NCBI RefSeq assembly: GCF_024213375.1
Contig: NZ_JANAVJ010000011.1
Location: forward strand, 1 to 64,000
DNA from: Paenibacillus sp. MZ04-78.2
GTDB taxonomy: Bacteria > Bacillota > Bacilli > Paenibacillales > NBRC-103111
DNA length: 64,000 bases
Direction of reading: 5' to 3'
A program made the translations under genes and the position numbers. Shown piece after piece: positions 33,432 to 44,000 of this stretch. Every line of letters starts with the position of its first letter. The first letter of the stretch is position 1. The notes under the pieces are model-generated. The model was not told the origin of the DNA. It made no database searches and saw only the letters and a program-made list of their open reading frames with translations.

Positions 33432-34357
33432 TTAATTGCCGGTTGATTTCTGTCCTGCGTTTCCCGTTCCCGCTTTAGGAGCCGTGCCCTCCGTGACCTG
33501 CGCCCGATAGCCAGCTCCTTGGGCTGGATCGGGCTGCCGGCAACGTACAAGATCGTATCGCCGCCCTGCACCGGAACGTTAATCGCCGTCTGCTGCTTCG
33601 TCGCTGCATCGATGCGGAACAATTCAACCTTCGGATTAGACACGGCGGCCAGCAGTTCGCCCGACTCCGTGAAGGCTAGCGACGTAACGGGACGGACGGC
33701 CGCAAGAACGGTGAACGAATTGCCATAATCGTTCGAGACGAACACTCCCGCGGTTGTGCCGACGGCGACGATGGAAGCTTGCGTCGGATGTACGGCCAAC
33801 GCTGCAATTTGTCCTTGGACACCCGACATGCGGCTTCCTGTCCAGGTTTTTCCCTCATCCTGGCTGTAGAACAAGCCCGACTGCTTCATCTTGGAATTGG
33901 CCTGCTCGTTCAGCACATACAAGGTATGTGTCCGGTAACCCGCGCTCATGCCGTGCAAATCGGCTTCTCCCTCCAAAGCGAGAATTTTGATCGATTTTCC
34001 TTCATCCGTGCTTCTAACGAGGCCAAGCGGGTTGGTGTAGGCGGAATCAGGCGCCGGATGTCCACTGCTGTAGAACCCGTTATCGACCGCAGAGAAGCCC
34101 ATGTAATCGTGCTTCTCTCCCGGAGCGTCGCTCCACTTGCCGTCGGCATAGATTTTGATCCCGGTATGCGCCGGAATCAGCAGACGCTTCCCGTCACCCG
34201 AATAACCCAAGCCGTGAAGGTGCATTAACGTCGTATCGGGACCGGCGGCCCCGTCCGGTTTCTCCGCCGTTGGCCGGGAACATGCTGCGGCTCCGATGAT
34301 CAGAGCGATAATCATGGCAAACAGAACGATTTTTTTCAGAAAAATGCTCCTCTCCAA
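33432..34357 (-). CDS. BNR/WD40-like repeat lipoprotein, frameshifted near the C-terminus
   Basis: The lipobox (IGAAAC) is followed by a beta-propeller of BNR/F510_1955-type repeats (RSTDEGKS, YSQDEGKTW, VSNDYGNSF). Family members are exported and of unknown function. The open frame runs through the terminator into the antisense of mdcH after QPKELAIG. A neighbouring frame gives GAGYRAQVTEGTAPKAG and a stop at 33432, just before the terminator, so a small deletion or frameshift near 33510-33530 is likely. The start is uncertain: TTG at 34357, or CTG at 34339 which has the better-spaced AGAGGAG. It lies downstream of trxB in the same direction. Confidence 0.65.
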
Positions 34358-34373
34358 AGAAAAAGACCTTCAT

Positions 34374-34437
34374 AAGTGTCTGCACTTCATTTCCTGACCC
34401 GATGCGGGTCAGGTTATGATCAGTGTAAGCGACACTT
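34374..34437 (-). promoter_or_regulatory. three-tier structured leader of the lipoprotein gene
   Basis: Nested stems enclose one another: AAGTGTC/GACACTT (outer, 7 bp), CACT/AGTG (middle), CCTGACCCG/CGGGTCAGG (inner, 9 bp, 3-nt loop), with asymmetric internal loops. It ends about 20 bases before the lipoprotein's start region, without a T tract. The minus-strand ACCTGA and GAAGTG recall the 3' half of a TPP riboswitch, but the pyrimidine-sensing arm (CUGAGA plus its stem) is absent. Confidence 0.5.
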
Positions 34438-34543
34438 TTGAAGATCTTGTGTAGACAAGATGTATGTCTTTCATTCGAAGGTGCACGAAAGCCAATTGCC
34501 CCGACGCCAATGCAGACGCCGGGGTCATAGTCATCCGATTCTA

Positions 34544-35485
34544 TTACAGCGCAAGCTCCTTCAGCTCGGCCGACTCCAGAAACCTCTCGCAATCGAGCGC
34601 CGCCATACAGCCTGTGCCGGCTGCGCTGATCGCCTGCCGATACCGGCTGTCCTGAACGTCGCCGCACGCGAATACGCCGGGAATGTTCGTTTCCGTCGTT
34701 CCGGGCTTCACCAGCAGGTAACCGTTCTCGTCGGTCGTCAGTTGGCCGTCCAGAAACTTCGTATTCGGCGTGTGGCCGATCGCTAGGAAGACCCCGCTCG
34801 TTTCGATGATTTCTTCCTCGCCGGTATCGTTGTTTCTCACCTTAAGCCCGGTAACGCCCTGTTCTCCCGCAATGACTTCCAGCGGAGTCCGGTTCAGCTT
34901 CCAGCTGATTTTCTCATTGGCGCGCGCCCGGTCCTGCATGATCTTCGACGCGCGAAGCTCGGTGCGCCGGTTCACGATAATGACTTCCGAAGCGAAGCGG
35001 GTCAGGAAGCCCGCCTCTTCCATGGCCGAATCCCCGCCGCCGATGACGATAACTCTTTTGCCCCGGAAGAAGAAGCCGTCGCATGTCGCACAGGCGCTTA
35101 CCCCGCGGCCGATGTTTTCCTTTTCTCCCGGAATGCCAAGGTATTTCGCGGAAGCTCCGGTGGATACGATCACCGTTTCCGCTTGAATGTCGCCCATGCC
35201 TTCTACCGAAAGCGTAAACGGCCGCTTGGAAAGGTCGGCTTTGTTCACCCATCCCATCCGAAATTCAGCGCCGAAGCGTTCGGCCTGCTTACGCATATTA
35301 TCCATTAATTCGGGACCCATGATCCCTTCCGGGAAGCCCGGAAAGTTCTCGACCTCGGTCGTCGTCGTCAGTTGCCCTCCCGGCTCCGGACCTTCGATCA
35401 CCAAAGGCTTCAATCCCGCTCTCGCCAAATAAATAGCCGCCGTCAAACCTCCGGGGCCTGTTCCGATAATTACGCTGTTATACAT
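34544..35485 (-). CDS. trxB: thioredoxin reductase
   Basis: A 313-residue FAD/NADPH enzyme. FAD-binding GTGPGGLTAAIYLARAG is at the N-terminus, the redox disulfide is in ACATCDGFFF (CATC, about residue 135), the NADPH site is GGGDSAMEEA, and the FAD-contacting end is GVFACGDVQDSRYRQAISAA. It reduces thioredoxin in the cytosol. ATG 35485 follows AAGGAGG by 8 bases. Confidence 0.93.
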   Translation of the reverse strand: MYNSVIIGTGPGGLTAAIYLARAGLKPLVIEGPEPGGQLTTTTEVENFPGFPEGIMGPELMDNMRKQAERFGAEFRMGWVNKADLSKRPFTLSVEGMGDIQAETVIVSTGASAKYLGIPGEKENIGRGVSACATCDGFFFRGKRVIVIGGGDSAMEEAGFLTRFASEVIIVNRRTELRASKIMQDRARANEKISWKLNRTPLEVIAGEQGVTGLKVRNNDTGEEEIIETSGVFLAIGHTPNTKFLDGQLTTDENGYLLVKPGTTETNIPGVFACGDVQDSRYRQAISAAGTGCMAALDCERFLESAELKELAL

Positions 35486-35704
35486 GATGTGTTCCTCCTT
35501 CATTCAGCCTATCATTTAAGCCTTATCATATCTCCCACGGAGACAGGTTGCATGAAGGTTTGATTAAGGTCACATGAAGGATTCATGAAGAAAAAGCGGA
35601 CAATTTCCGTATGTATCGCTGTAGTAATTGGCTTTATTTGTGTGCTACAGTTAAGAGCAGAATAATTTTGCTAGCTATAAACGACGAATAGGAGAGTGAT
35701 AACA

Positions 35705-36313
35705 ATGCCGATGTCAACGGAAAATATACAGGCGTTAAAAGATATGATTGAAGGCAAAAGTAGCGTTTGGTGGCATAAATGGTGGCGCGATCATGCCGTT
35801 GCTCTTGAAAAGGAATTGGGGAGAACAGACTTTTTAAAGTTAAAACATGGGCGTTTAACAGCTGCGTCAGAATACTTGAGCAAAATAGGCGTTTCCTACA
35901 TATGGAGTCCAAAAGGCAGGCTAGCCGAAACTTATGCGAAATTAGACACAAGTTTGTTAGATGAGGATGGCAAATTGAATGAGGCTGCGCTTGATGAACA
36001 TTGGGGCGGGGCAATCGGTTTGTTTAAGAATGGGCAAGCCGATCAATCAATGGAAGTTTTCAAAGAAATGTTATACAAAATCATCGAAGCTCAAAGTATA
36101 GATGAGTTTGAGGAGTTGGCAAATTGCGATATATTATTTGAACTTGGGGAAGATGACTTTGCCTTAGCTTGTTTAAAAGTAATCTCAACGATTCAAACCG
36201 ATGATGATTTTAGTAACGTTTTAGAGGAGTTTAATGAAGCTTATGATGATATCGTATTTTCAGCGATTGATTTTGCTAAGCGTGAATACGAAAAACGTAC
36301 TTCGTTGGAATGA
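35705..36313 (+). CDS. hypothetical acidic protein
   Basis: About 202 residues, acidic and predicted largely helical; no family recognised. The tryptophan-rich WWHKWWRDHAVALEKELG near the N-terminus and two paired-helix segments in the C-terminal half are the only notable features. ATG 35705 is 10 bases after AGGAG; a GTG nine bases earlier is also open. It is divergent from trxB. Its AT-rich composition and neighbours (SUKH relic, another orphan) suggest an accessory island. Confidence 0.6.
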   Translation: MPMSTENIQALKDMIEGKSSVWWHKWWRDHAVALEKELGRTDFLKLKHGRLTAASEYLSKIGVSYIWSPKGRLAETYAKLDTSLLDEDGKLNEAALDEHWGGAIGLFKNGQADQSMEVFKEMLYKIIEAQSIDEFEELANCDILFELGEDDFALACLKVISTIQTDDDFSNVLEEFNEAYDDIVFSAIDFAKREYEKRTSLE

Positions 36314-36329
36314 ATACTGAAAAAAAGCG

Positions 36330-36356
36330 AAGCGCCCTTTTACGTGGAGGGCGCTT
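36330..36356. terminator. hairpin terminator between convergent genes
   Basis: Stem AAGCGCCC/GGGCGCTT; on the minus strand it is followed by CGCTTTTTTT. The stop codon of the minus-strand gene lies inside the hairpin. Confidence 0.75.
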
Positions 36357-36861
36357 GTCGTCGGTAATCCTCATGCGTTAAACCAAAAGCCATGAAGTGA
36401 AAGGTGTTAGCATCCGGATTTTTGTAATCCTCGTCATCATTCGGTTCAAACCATAATTCTACATTGCTTTTTAATATACGAATAATAGCATTCTTCAAAT
36501 TCTTGTTATGCACTAAAGTAAAGCTGATTTTATGTTCATTTAAAACTTTCATTGTTTTTGACAACGTTAAGTACCGTGTTTTTTCAAAAATCCATTTATT
36601 TAAATGAATATGCTTTCCTGCGGTGAATCGATAGAAATTATCACACCAAATCATGTAAAGTACATCATGATGAAAATGAAACTCAATATTTCCATACTGC
36701 CAGATATAGAGGTCATGGTTCATGTTGGACATCGTGTCTGGATCAGGAAAATTGTTTAAAATCCATTCTTTTGTTTGCCCCATTTTTATATAATCGAATT
36801 CACCATGAACAACAAACTTGAATAAATCAACATGAACAGGGTTTGTTAGTTTAATATTCAT
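36340..36861 (-). CDS. hypothetical protein (possible immunity-type)
   Basis: A 173-residue soluble protein rich in aromatic residues and histidines (NIEFHFHHDVLYMIWCDNFY). The N-terminal layout, an activation-like KMGQTKEWILNNFPDP followed by a strand pair, is reminiscent of small immunity proteins of polymorphic toxin systems, but this is not a firm match. It lies next to a SUKH-type pseudogene, also an immunity family, which supports the idea weakly. Confidence 0.5.
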   Translation of the reverse strand: MNIKLTNPVHVDLFKFVVHGEFDYIKMGQTKEWILNNFPDPDTMSNMNHDLYIWQYGNIEFHFHHDVLYMIWCDNFYRFTAGKHIHLNKWIFEKTRYLTLSKTMKVLNEHKISFTLVHNKNLKNAIIRILKSNVELWFEPNDDEDYKNPDANTFHFMAFGLTHEDYRRQAPST

Positions 36862-36957
36862 CACCTTATCTCGAAGCTATGTATTTTATTTCATCTGCAA
36901 GTCGCGTCCTTGATATATAGGAGTCCCCTTGGTCGGAGAAATGATGTTTGATGGCGG

Positions 36958-37346
36958 CTAAGACCGAGCTTTCCTTTTAGCCGCTCTTTGAATCTGGGAT
37001 TTTATATTATCACTTCTCTTATGAGCTTTCTCTTTAACAAAATCTAACGATTTGCTCCATTTCTTTATCTTATTTGTTTCATGGTTCCAGATGTACACGT
37101 CTGCGCTTAATAACCCAGAACTCGTTTTTTGAAGTACCAGTTGGTTGCCTGTTTCACCAGCGGCGATTGAAATGAGATTATCGTTCATGTAGTCCCAACG
37201 TGCTTTAGTATTTTCGTAAACGATATGGTTTGAAGTTTTCCGAGGATTTGAATAGCCACACCCAATTCTTCCGCAGCCGCGTTTATCATCTCTTCACAAA
37301 CCCCAAGATTTAGAGAGGGCACTTCATTGATTCTATGCTTCTCCAT
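36958..37346 (-). pseudogene. SMI1/KNR4 (SUKH) family gene, frameshifted
   Basis: The first frame starts at ATG 37346 after AGAGGTG and reads MEKHRINEVPSLNLGVCEEM then AAAEELGVAI, the usual SUKH opening. After a frame change near 37245 the sequence continues PRKTSNHIVYENTKARWDYM then NDNLISIAAGETGNQLVLQK and VYIWNHETN, the characteristic SUKH core (normally IPI.. GN.. V..WDHE). About 20-40 residues between these parts are also missing. The gene is dead. SUKH proteins often act as immunity proteins against secreted toxins. Confidence 0.65.
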
Positions 37347-37502
37347 TTTCGCACCTCTTTCTTCTTTAGTGTATCACTATAGAAGATGGGACGATATTCT
37401 AATGTTTATGCTTTAACTATAGCTACTAACATTTGATTCGTTTATTAATCTAAGTTAGAATTAATCCGTAACCATTATCCATAAACGAAAGGGGTAAAAA
37501 AA

Positions 37503-37982
37503 ATGTCTCAGGCCATTCTTAACACTGCATTAAAGGTTCGCGGCATGGTATTAAATAAAGTTAATTCAATTCCGGAAGAACTGTTCGACATTCAACCTGT
37601 GCCTTTCAATAACACCATTAGATGGAATATTGGTCATATTGTTTCTTCTTTAGACGGATTCCTTTCTCTTGGGACTACATTCAATTCAAATCTTCCTGAG
37701 TCTTACCCTTCTTTGTTCGGCATGAATAGCAAGCCATCTGACTGGACTACAGCTCCTCCTTCGAAAGAGGAACTAGTCCGATATTTGTCACAGCAGCTAG
37801 ACGCACTTTCACAATTCCCTATTCGTACTTTTGAAGATAAACTTGAGACTCCAATTCAATTGGGGCCGATGACTTTTGAAACCGTTGGGGAGGTTTTTAA
37901 CTTCGCATTTGTTCATGAGACAATGCATTTGGGAGCAATAAATTACATTCTCAGAGCCATCAACCATGAACAAAACAAATAA
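37503..37982 (+). CDS. DinB family protein
   Basis: A 159-residue four-helix-bundle protein of the DinB/YfiT type. The three metal-ligand histidines are recognisable in RWNIGHIVSSLDG and FVHETMHLGAINYI. Members are often thiol transferases using bacillithiol, but substrate is unknown. AAAGGGG precedes the ATG. Confidence 0.8.
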   Translation: MSQAILNTALKVRGMVLNKVNSIPEELFDIQPVPFNNTIRWNIGHIVSSLDGFLSLGTTFNSNLPESYPSLFGMNSKPSDWTTAPPSKEELVRYLSQQLDALSQFPIRTFEDKLETPIQLGPMTFETVGEVFNFAFVHETMHLGAINYILRAINHEQNK

Positions 37983-38118
37983 GCCTAGTTGATTGTCGGC
38001 AGGTTCCTCGCTGCTCCACCACCAATTATTTCCACGTTGCACCGTCAGCGTATATAAGAAATCGCCGCTCATCCTCCGACATTGGAAGTGAGCGGCGACA
38101 GTCTGATAAATGTCCAGC

Positions 38119-39024
38119 TTACAATTTTCCAAGCGGTTCCACCGGCAAATAGATGTCAACAAACTGTTTTCCTTGCGGATTTGCATTGGGGTCGCTGACA
38201 TATACCTCAAACGGGAAAGCATCGCGTGGTTGACACCCACTATTAGGCAACCATTCGCCGTACATATATTTCCAGGCTGCACCGTATTCATGCTGATAAA
38301 TCTCGAAATGCCCTACGGCGCCAATATCACCATTTTCCTCGAATTTGGCATCATTGGGAATACTCATGCACAGACTGGTGCGAAGCTGGTTTTCATCCGT
38401 CATTTCGGGGTTGTCGTGGTAGATGGTTAGGATCTTTGTTTTTCCGGGTTCCAAAAGGTTGTGGCTCATGGCAAAGCCATAAAGCTTTTCCATCATGCCC
38501 GGCATAGCCGTTGCCAAGCCCTGATAGGTTCCCGTATAGCGAACATAAATGACCCGCATTTCATTTACCGTTACCATTTCAACATTTGCTTTACTATCCA
38601 CTGGATCACTTCCATTTCTATCATTTAGGATACCTCGATTATATTTTGGATTTTCAACAGGGTCTTTGCAATTCTTGCTATGTTGATTTCTGTATTGTGT
38701 GGGGCTTAACGAATAATGATGTTTGAAAGCACGGGAAAAGACCGCTGAATCCGTAAAGCCGAAATGATAGGCAATATCCGTTACGGTGATTTCCGGGCGG
38801 TGAACAAGAAAAAATGCGGCTCTTTCTAATTTGATGCGGTTCACATATTGCAGTAGGGATTCGTTCGTAATCGCAGTAAATATTCTGTGAAAGTGATATT
38901 TTGAAAAGCCGGCAATATCAGCGAGTTCATCGAGTACCAGCGTATGGTTCAGATGATCTTCGATATAATCCTGTACTTTATGTATGCGCCTCAAATATTC
39001 CGTTCGACTTTGTGTGTTGCTCAT
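38119..39024 (-). CDS. AraC family regulator with GyrI-like ligand domain
   Basis: The AraC double helix-turn-helix lies at the N-terminus (HTLVLDELADIAGFSKYHFH and VTDIAYHFGFTDSAVFSRAF). A GyrI/Rob-type small-molecule-binding domain follows (ANVEMVTVNEMRVIYVRYTG, then HEYGAAWKYMYGEWLPNSG). This is the Rob/SoxS-like multidrug-sensing layout. ATG 39024 follows GAGGAATG. The target is not evident; a nearby dinB gene is a candidate. Confidence 0.87.
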   Translation of the reverse strand: MSNTQSRTEYLRRIHKVQDYIEDHLNHTLVLDELADIAGFSKYHFHRIFTAITNESLLQYVNRIKLERAAFFLVHRPEITVTDIAYHFGFTDSAVFSRAFKHHYSLSPTQYRNQHSKNCKDPVENPKYNRGILNDRNGSDPVDSKANVEMVTVNEMRVIYVRYTGTYQGLATAMPGMMEKLYGFAMSHNLLEPGKTKILTIYHDNPEMTDENQLRTSLCMSIPNDAKFEENGDIGAVGHFEIYQHEYGAAWKYMYGEWLPNSGCQPRDAFPFEVYVSDPNANPQGKQFVDIYLPVEPLGKL

Positions 39025-39280
39025 CAATCATTCCTCTTTTCTTTGTTAGCTTCTGTAAAAAAATCGACAAACGAAGTGAAAAACAAAAAAGAGCAGCTCG
39101 CCGCTTGCTCCATGCCGGTTTTCGTTCGGTTTTTGTAAACGCGTCCGTTTGGCCAATTCGCTCATCCGCGGTGCATCCCGTTCTTCCTCCTGAACATCGG
39201 TTAACTTCATCATACTTGATTCCGCGCTGACGGAGCAACTAACCCGAGTTAGGCATGAAAGTCGACAACGTATAAAATAA

Positions 39281-39328
39281 AAAGATTGCCGCGCCCCAGC
39301 CTTTTTGGCTGGAGGTTCGGCAATCTTT
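39281..39328 (-). terminator. terminator at the end of the dhb operon
   Basis: Two-tier hairpin, outer AAAGATTGCCG/CGGCAATCTTT and inner AGCC/GGCT. On the minus strand it is followed by TTTATTTTATA. It closes the 15-kb siderophore operon. Confidence 0.85.
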
Positions 39329-39379
39329 TTCACACGCTGGACGATAGCTTTCCCAACGTTTTGACATCTGCAAAGCACA

Positions 39380-40840
39380 TTACCCTTCGGTAGGAGAGCT
39401 GCGTTCTCCCACAGTTTTGACCGGTGCTGGAGCGCCCCGCTTGCGGAGCGTTGCGGCGGCATCGGAGTCGCGGATGCCGAACGCAAACCACAGACCGAGC
39501 AGCAGGAAGCCTGCCGCCCCTAACAGCGCGAACCGGTAAGCCGTCAAATTCGGCTCCATGACTCCGGCAGCGTTCGCCGCTCCCGTGCCCACGGCGGCGA
39601 GAATGCCGGACAGCAGCGCAAGGCCGATCGCGGAGCCAAGCCGGTTCTGGACCGAGAACCAGGTCGAGGCGCGCCCCATTGACGAAGGGGGAATGTTGGC
39701 AAACGAGGCGATCTGCACCGCGCCGACCGTATGGCCCAAGCAGACGCCCACGCCGAACAGCAGAGCGCGGATCAACCATGGATTGGTGCCCTCATGAACG
39801 AAGCTCAGCAGCACGAAGATCGCCGTCGTGCAGAGCAGCCCCGTCATGATCAGCCGTTTGGGGCCGAGCTTCGGATAAGACCAAGGCACGAGTTGGGACG
39901 ACACCATCAGCCCCAGCGCTTCCGGAAACGTCGTCAGCCCGGTCTCCAGCGCCGAGGCGCCCAGCGCATATTGGTACATCAGCGGGAAGACGTAGAGCAT
40001 ACCCAGCAGACCGGCGGCTGAGCACATGCCGACAAGCCCCGCCGTGCGAAACAGCCTGTCGCTTAGCAGCCGGAAATCCAGCATCGGCTTCGGCGCGCGC
40101 AGCTCGACTACGACGAGAGCGGCCAGCAGAAGCAAGCCCAGAAGTCCCGTCCCCACAATCCATGGCGAATGCCAGCCGAGAACCGGCCCTTGGCTGAGGG
40201 CGTACATCGTCAGCGCCATGCCGGGAGCGGAGAGCAGGAAGCCCGGCAGATCCAGCCGGCCGGCCTCCGGTTCCTTATGCTCCTTGAGATACAGCAGTCC
40301 GAACAGCAGAATCGGAATACCGACCGGGAGATTGATGTAGAAAATCCAGCGCCAGGAGAACTGGTCCGTCAACAAGCCGCTGACGATCGGTCCCAGCGCA
40401 GGCGCTGCGGCAATGGGCAGCACCAGCGCCCGCGATACTTTGGCCCGCTCCTGCGGCGGGAAGGCCCGGAACAGCATCGCCATGCCAACGGGCGTGAGCA
40501 AGCCGCCGCCGATGCCTTGCAGCACCCGGTACGCGGTAAGCTCCGCCAGACTGCCGGCCAACCCGCACAAGGCGGAAGCCCCGGTGAACAAGCCGAGCGC
40601 CAGCAGCAAGATTCGTTTGCTTCCCCAGCGGTCTCCGAGCCAGCCGGCTACCGGCAGGACGAGAGCAAGGCTCGCCAGATAGCCGACGTTGAGCGCGCCG
40701 GAAGCCGACGGCGGTATGTTCAGCTCTCGGCTGATGGTGCCTAGCGCCACGTTCAGGACGGTCGCGTCCATCGACGCCATGAACATGGCGGTGACGTAGA
40801 CGATGCACACAACGACTTTGGGACTCGGTCCTTCCTTCAT
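39380..40840 (-). CDS. MFS exporter of the DHA2 type, probable siderophore exporter
   Basis: A 486-residue, 14-segment drug:H+ antiporter-2 protein. Motifs include [19 protein letters not shown] in segment 1, [17 protein letters not shown], and [19 protein letters not shown] in segment 5. It is the last gene of the dhb operon, overlapping mbtH by 4 bases. Position suggests it exports the apo-siderophore, as YmfE does for bacillibactin; the substrate is inferred from context. Confidence 0.85.
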   Translation of the reverse strand: MKEGPSPKVVVCIVYVTAMFMASMDATVLNVALGTISRELNIPPSASGALNVGYLASLALVLPVAGWLGDRWGSKRILLLALGLFTGASALCGLAGSLAELTAYRVLQGIGGGLLTPVGMAMLFRAFPPQERAKVSRALVLPIAAAPALGPIVSGLLTDQFSWRWIFYINLPVGIPILLFGLLYLKEHKEPEAGRLDLPGFLLSAPGMALTMYALSQGPVLGWHSPWIVGTGLLGLLLLAALVVVELRAPKPMLDFRLLSDRLFRTAGLVGMCSAAGLLGMLYVFPLMYQYALGASALETGLTTFPEALGLMVSSQLVPWSYPKLGPKRLIMTGLLCTTAIFVLLSFVHEGTNPWLIRALLFGVGVCLGHTVGAVQIASFANIPPSSMGRASTWFSVQNRLGSAIGLALLSGILAAVGTGAANAAGVMEPNLTAYRFALLGAAGFLLLGLWFAFGIRDSDAAATLRKRGAPAPVKTVGERSSPTEG

Positions 40841-41064
40841 CCCTGCTTCGTGTCGGCGTAGACAGGCTCGGCATCAAGGCTGCAAGGCCGCAGATCCGAC
40901 CAGCGTGCAGCGATGTAGTCGAGGCACGCCTCCCGCGCAGCCTGCCCGAAAGCCGCCGTCCAGCCCTGCGGAACCGGAATGAAAGCGGGCCACAGCGAAT
41001 GCTGCCCCTCGTCATTGATCAACACCAGGTAGTCGCTGTCCGTTCGTTCGAATGGATTGGTCAT
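40837..41064 (-). CDS. mbtH: MbtH-like protein
   Basis: A 75-residue member of the MbtH family: [20 protein letters not shown], then [18 protein letters not shown] and a C-terminal [11 protein letters not shown]. It binds and activates NRPS adenylation domains. The ATG overlaps the dhbF stop (ATGA) and follows AGGGAGG, so production is coupled to DhbF. Confidence 0.95.
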   Translation of the reverse strand: MTNPFERTDSDYLVLINDEGQHSLWPAFIPVPQGWTAAFGQAAREACLDYIAARWSDLRPCSLDAEPVYADTKQG

Positions 41065-44000
41065 TGTTTGATTTCCTCCCTGAAGGTTTTGACTGTCCGG
41101 TTTTTCATCGCCTGCAGCTTCACCGCAAGCTGCTGTCCGATCACCGTCAGCGGTCCGGGCTGGCACAGGTCTTTATGCCGGCACGCAATATCGTGGCGCT
41201 CCATCTGCCCGCTAATATACGGAAGCCACGTCTCCGGCTCAATCGGATCGAACCAGTCCGGAATGATGGTGGAATGGAAGAACAGCAGGTCGCCCTCGAA
41301 CCGCTTCGGCACATAGGCCCCTAACAGACGGACCGAGTTCTCGTAGGTCGTGCGCAGATTCCGGATAATCGCTTCGTCCAAGCTTGCCAGCGCGCTGCCG
41401 TCACTGCGCAGAATCTCAATGGCGGCGGCCATGGTCAGCGGAACGTCGCCGAGACTGTCCGGGTCGTAGCCGCCGAGCGCCAGCAGCGCGATCAGCGCTT
41501 CTTCCTCGTCCACTTCGCCGCGAAGCGGCAAATAATGGCTTGGGAAGGCGTCCAGCATCGCGAGGAACTCGACTTCCTCCCCTTCCTGCTGCAATTGGAC
41601 GGCCATGGCCTGCGCCACGTTGCCGCCGAGCGACCAGCCAAGCAGCCGGTACGGACCGGTTGGCTGTACCGTGCGGATATGCGCAATGTAATCCGCGGTC
41701 ATCTCATCCATCGTCTGCGGCAGCGTCTCGCTCTGCGCAATGCCCCGGGCCTGAAGGCCGTAGATCGGGTGTTCCATCCCGAGATGCTTCATCAAGCCGG
41801 CGTAGCACCAGCTAAGCCCGCCCGCCGGATGCACGCAGAAGAGCGGCGACTCGGTACCGTGGGCCCGCAGCGGCAGGAGCACCTGAAGCGCGCCTTGATC
41901 CGTCCCCATCTCCAGCCGTTCCGCAAGCCCGGCAACCGTTGGCGTCTCGAAGAGGACGCCGATGCCGAGATCGCGGCCCATCGCTTCACGAATGCGGCTC
42001 ATGAGCCGCACCGCCAGCAGCGAATGCCCTCCGAGCTCGAAAAAGCCGTCGTCGATCCCTACACGCCGCAGCCCCAGCACTTCGGCGAACAAATCGCACA
42101 GCACTTCCTCTTGCGGCGTCCGCGGGCCTCTTCCGTCAGGGTCGACGGTCCAATCCGGCGCAGGCAGCGCCTTCCGGTCCAGCTTGCCGTTCGGCGTAAG
42201 CGGCAGGGCGTCCATGCCGATGACGGCCGACGGCACCATGTAATCCGGCAGGCTGGCGCCCGCATATCGGCGCAGCTCGGCAGGCTCGGCCAGCGAGTCC
42301 GGCGCGGGGACGACGTAAGCGACCAGCCGCTTGTCGCCCGGCTGATCCTCGCGCACCACGACGGCGACCTGAGCAATGCCGGGATGCCTTGCCAGAACCG
42401 CCTCGATCTCGCCCGGCTCAATGCGGAACCCGCGGATCTTCACCTGATGATCCGCCCGGCCCAAATAATCCAGCGAGCCGTCGGCGAGGCGCCGGGCCAA
42501 ATCGCCGGTACGGTACATCCGGGAGCCCGGCGCGCCGAACGGATCGGCCACGAAGCGCTCCGCGGTCAGACCCGGACGACCCCAATAGCCGCGAGCCAGC
42601 CCGGCGCCGGCGACATACATTTCTCCCGCCACTCCGGGCGGTACAGGCTGCAGCGCTTCATCCAGAACATAGACCCGCAAATCCGGAATCGCTTCGCCGA
42701 TCAGGCTGCCGCTCCCCAAAGCGGCGCTGCTGCGGTCCAGCTCCTTGTAGCTGACATGCACGGTTGTCTCGGTAATGCCGTACATGTTGATCAATTTCGG
42801 CGCGTCGTCCGGATGGCGCGCATACCATTCCTCCAGCCGTCCGAGCTCCAGCGCCTCGCCGCCGAAGACGACGTAGCGCAGAGCCAGCTCCCCGCCCAGC
42901 GACGGATGCTCGCGGTCTGCCTGCATCAGCTGATAAAACGCCGACGGCGTCTGATTCAGCACCGTAACCCGCTCGCGTACGAGCAATTGCAGGAACTCTT
43001 CGGGCGACCGGCTGACCGTGTGCGGCACCACGACAAGGCGGCCGCCATGGAGAAGCGGTCCCCAGATTTCCCATACGGAAAAATCGAAAGCATACGAATG
43101 GAACAGCGTCCAGACATCCTCCGAACCGAAGCTGAACCAATGCTGCGTCGAAGCAAACAACCGTATGACGTTCTGATGCGGGATCACGACGCCTTTCGGC
43201 TTGCCCGTCGAGCCTGAGGTATAGATCATATACGCAGGACTGAGCGGTGACAGCCGTCCTCTGCGATCGCGGTCGCCGGGGTTATCCGACGAGTACGCCC
43301 TTAGCCTTTCCGCTGTGTCCGGCGCATCCAGCGCCAGACGCGGCAGGCTGCCGGTATCCGGCAAGCCCTCGGCCCCAGCTTCGCTTGTGACAACATACAC
43401 CGGCCGGGCGTCCTCCAGCATATAAGCCAGCCGGTCGGCCGGATAATCCGGGTCCAGCGGCAAGTACGCAGCCCCGGCCTTCAGCACGGCCAGCACGCCG
43501 ACTACCATCTCCACAGAACGCGGCAACGCCAACGCTACCATTTGCTCGGGGCCGACGCCTTCGGCGATCAGCAGATGCGCCAGCCGGTTGGCGCGGCGGT
43601 TCAGCTCCGCATAGTCAAGCAGCTCGCCTTCGCAGACGACCGCCGCCGATCCGGGGCTGCGGGCCGCCTGCGCTTCGAACAACCCGGGCAAATGAGCCTC
43701 GGGCGTCCCATGCAGCGGCTCGCGCCATTGCGCCAGCAGACTGCTGCGCTCGTCAGGCATCAAAATATCCAGCCGCCCGATCGGCTGATCCGGCGCGGCC
43801 GCCGCTCCCTCCAGCATCTGCATAAACCGCGCGGCCAGCTTTTCCGCCGTGCTGTGCTCGAACAGATCGGAGCTGTACTCCAGAAGCCCCTCCAGCCCGT
43901 CCGGCGTACCATCCGGTCTGCGGCGCTCATCTAGCTCAAAGGTCAGATCGAACTTGGCCGCACCGACGCTGTCCAATTGGAGACGCGACGACACTCCGGA

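Noticed and set aside
34374-34437. TPP riboswitch
   Set aside because: The ACCTGA-like segment is there, but the CUGAGA arm and the pyrimidine-binding helix are not.
41535-43217. 560-residue plus-strand open frame within the NRPS gene
   Set aside because: Antisense shadow of dhbF with Arg/Gln/His-rich composition and no domain.
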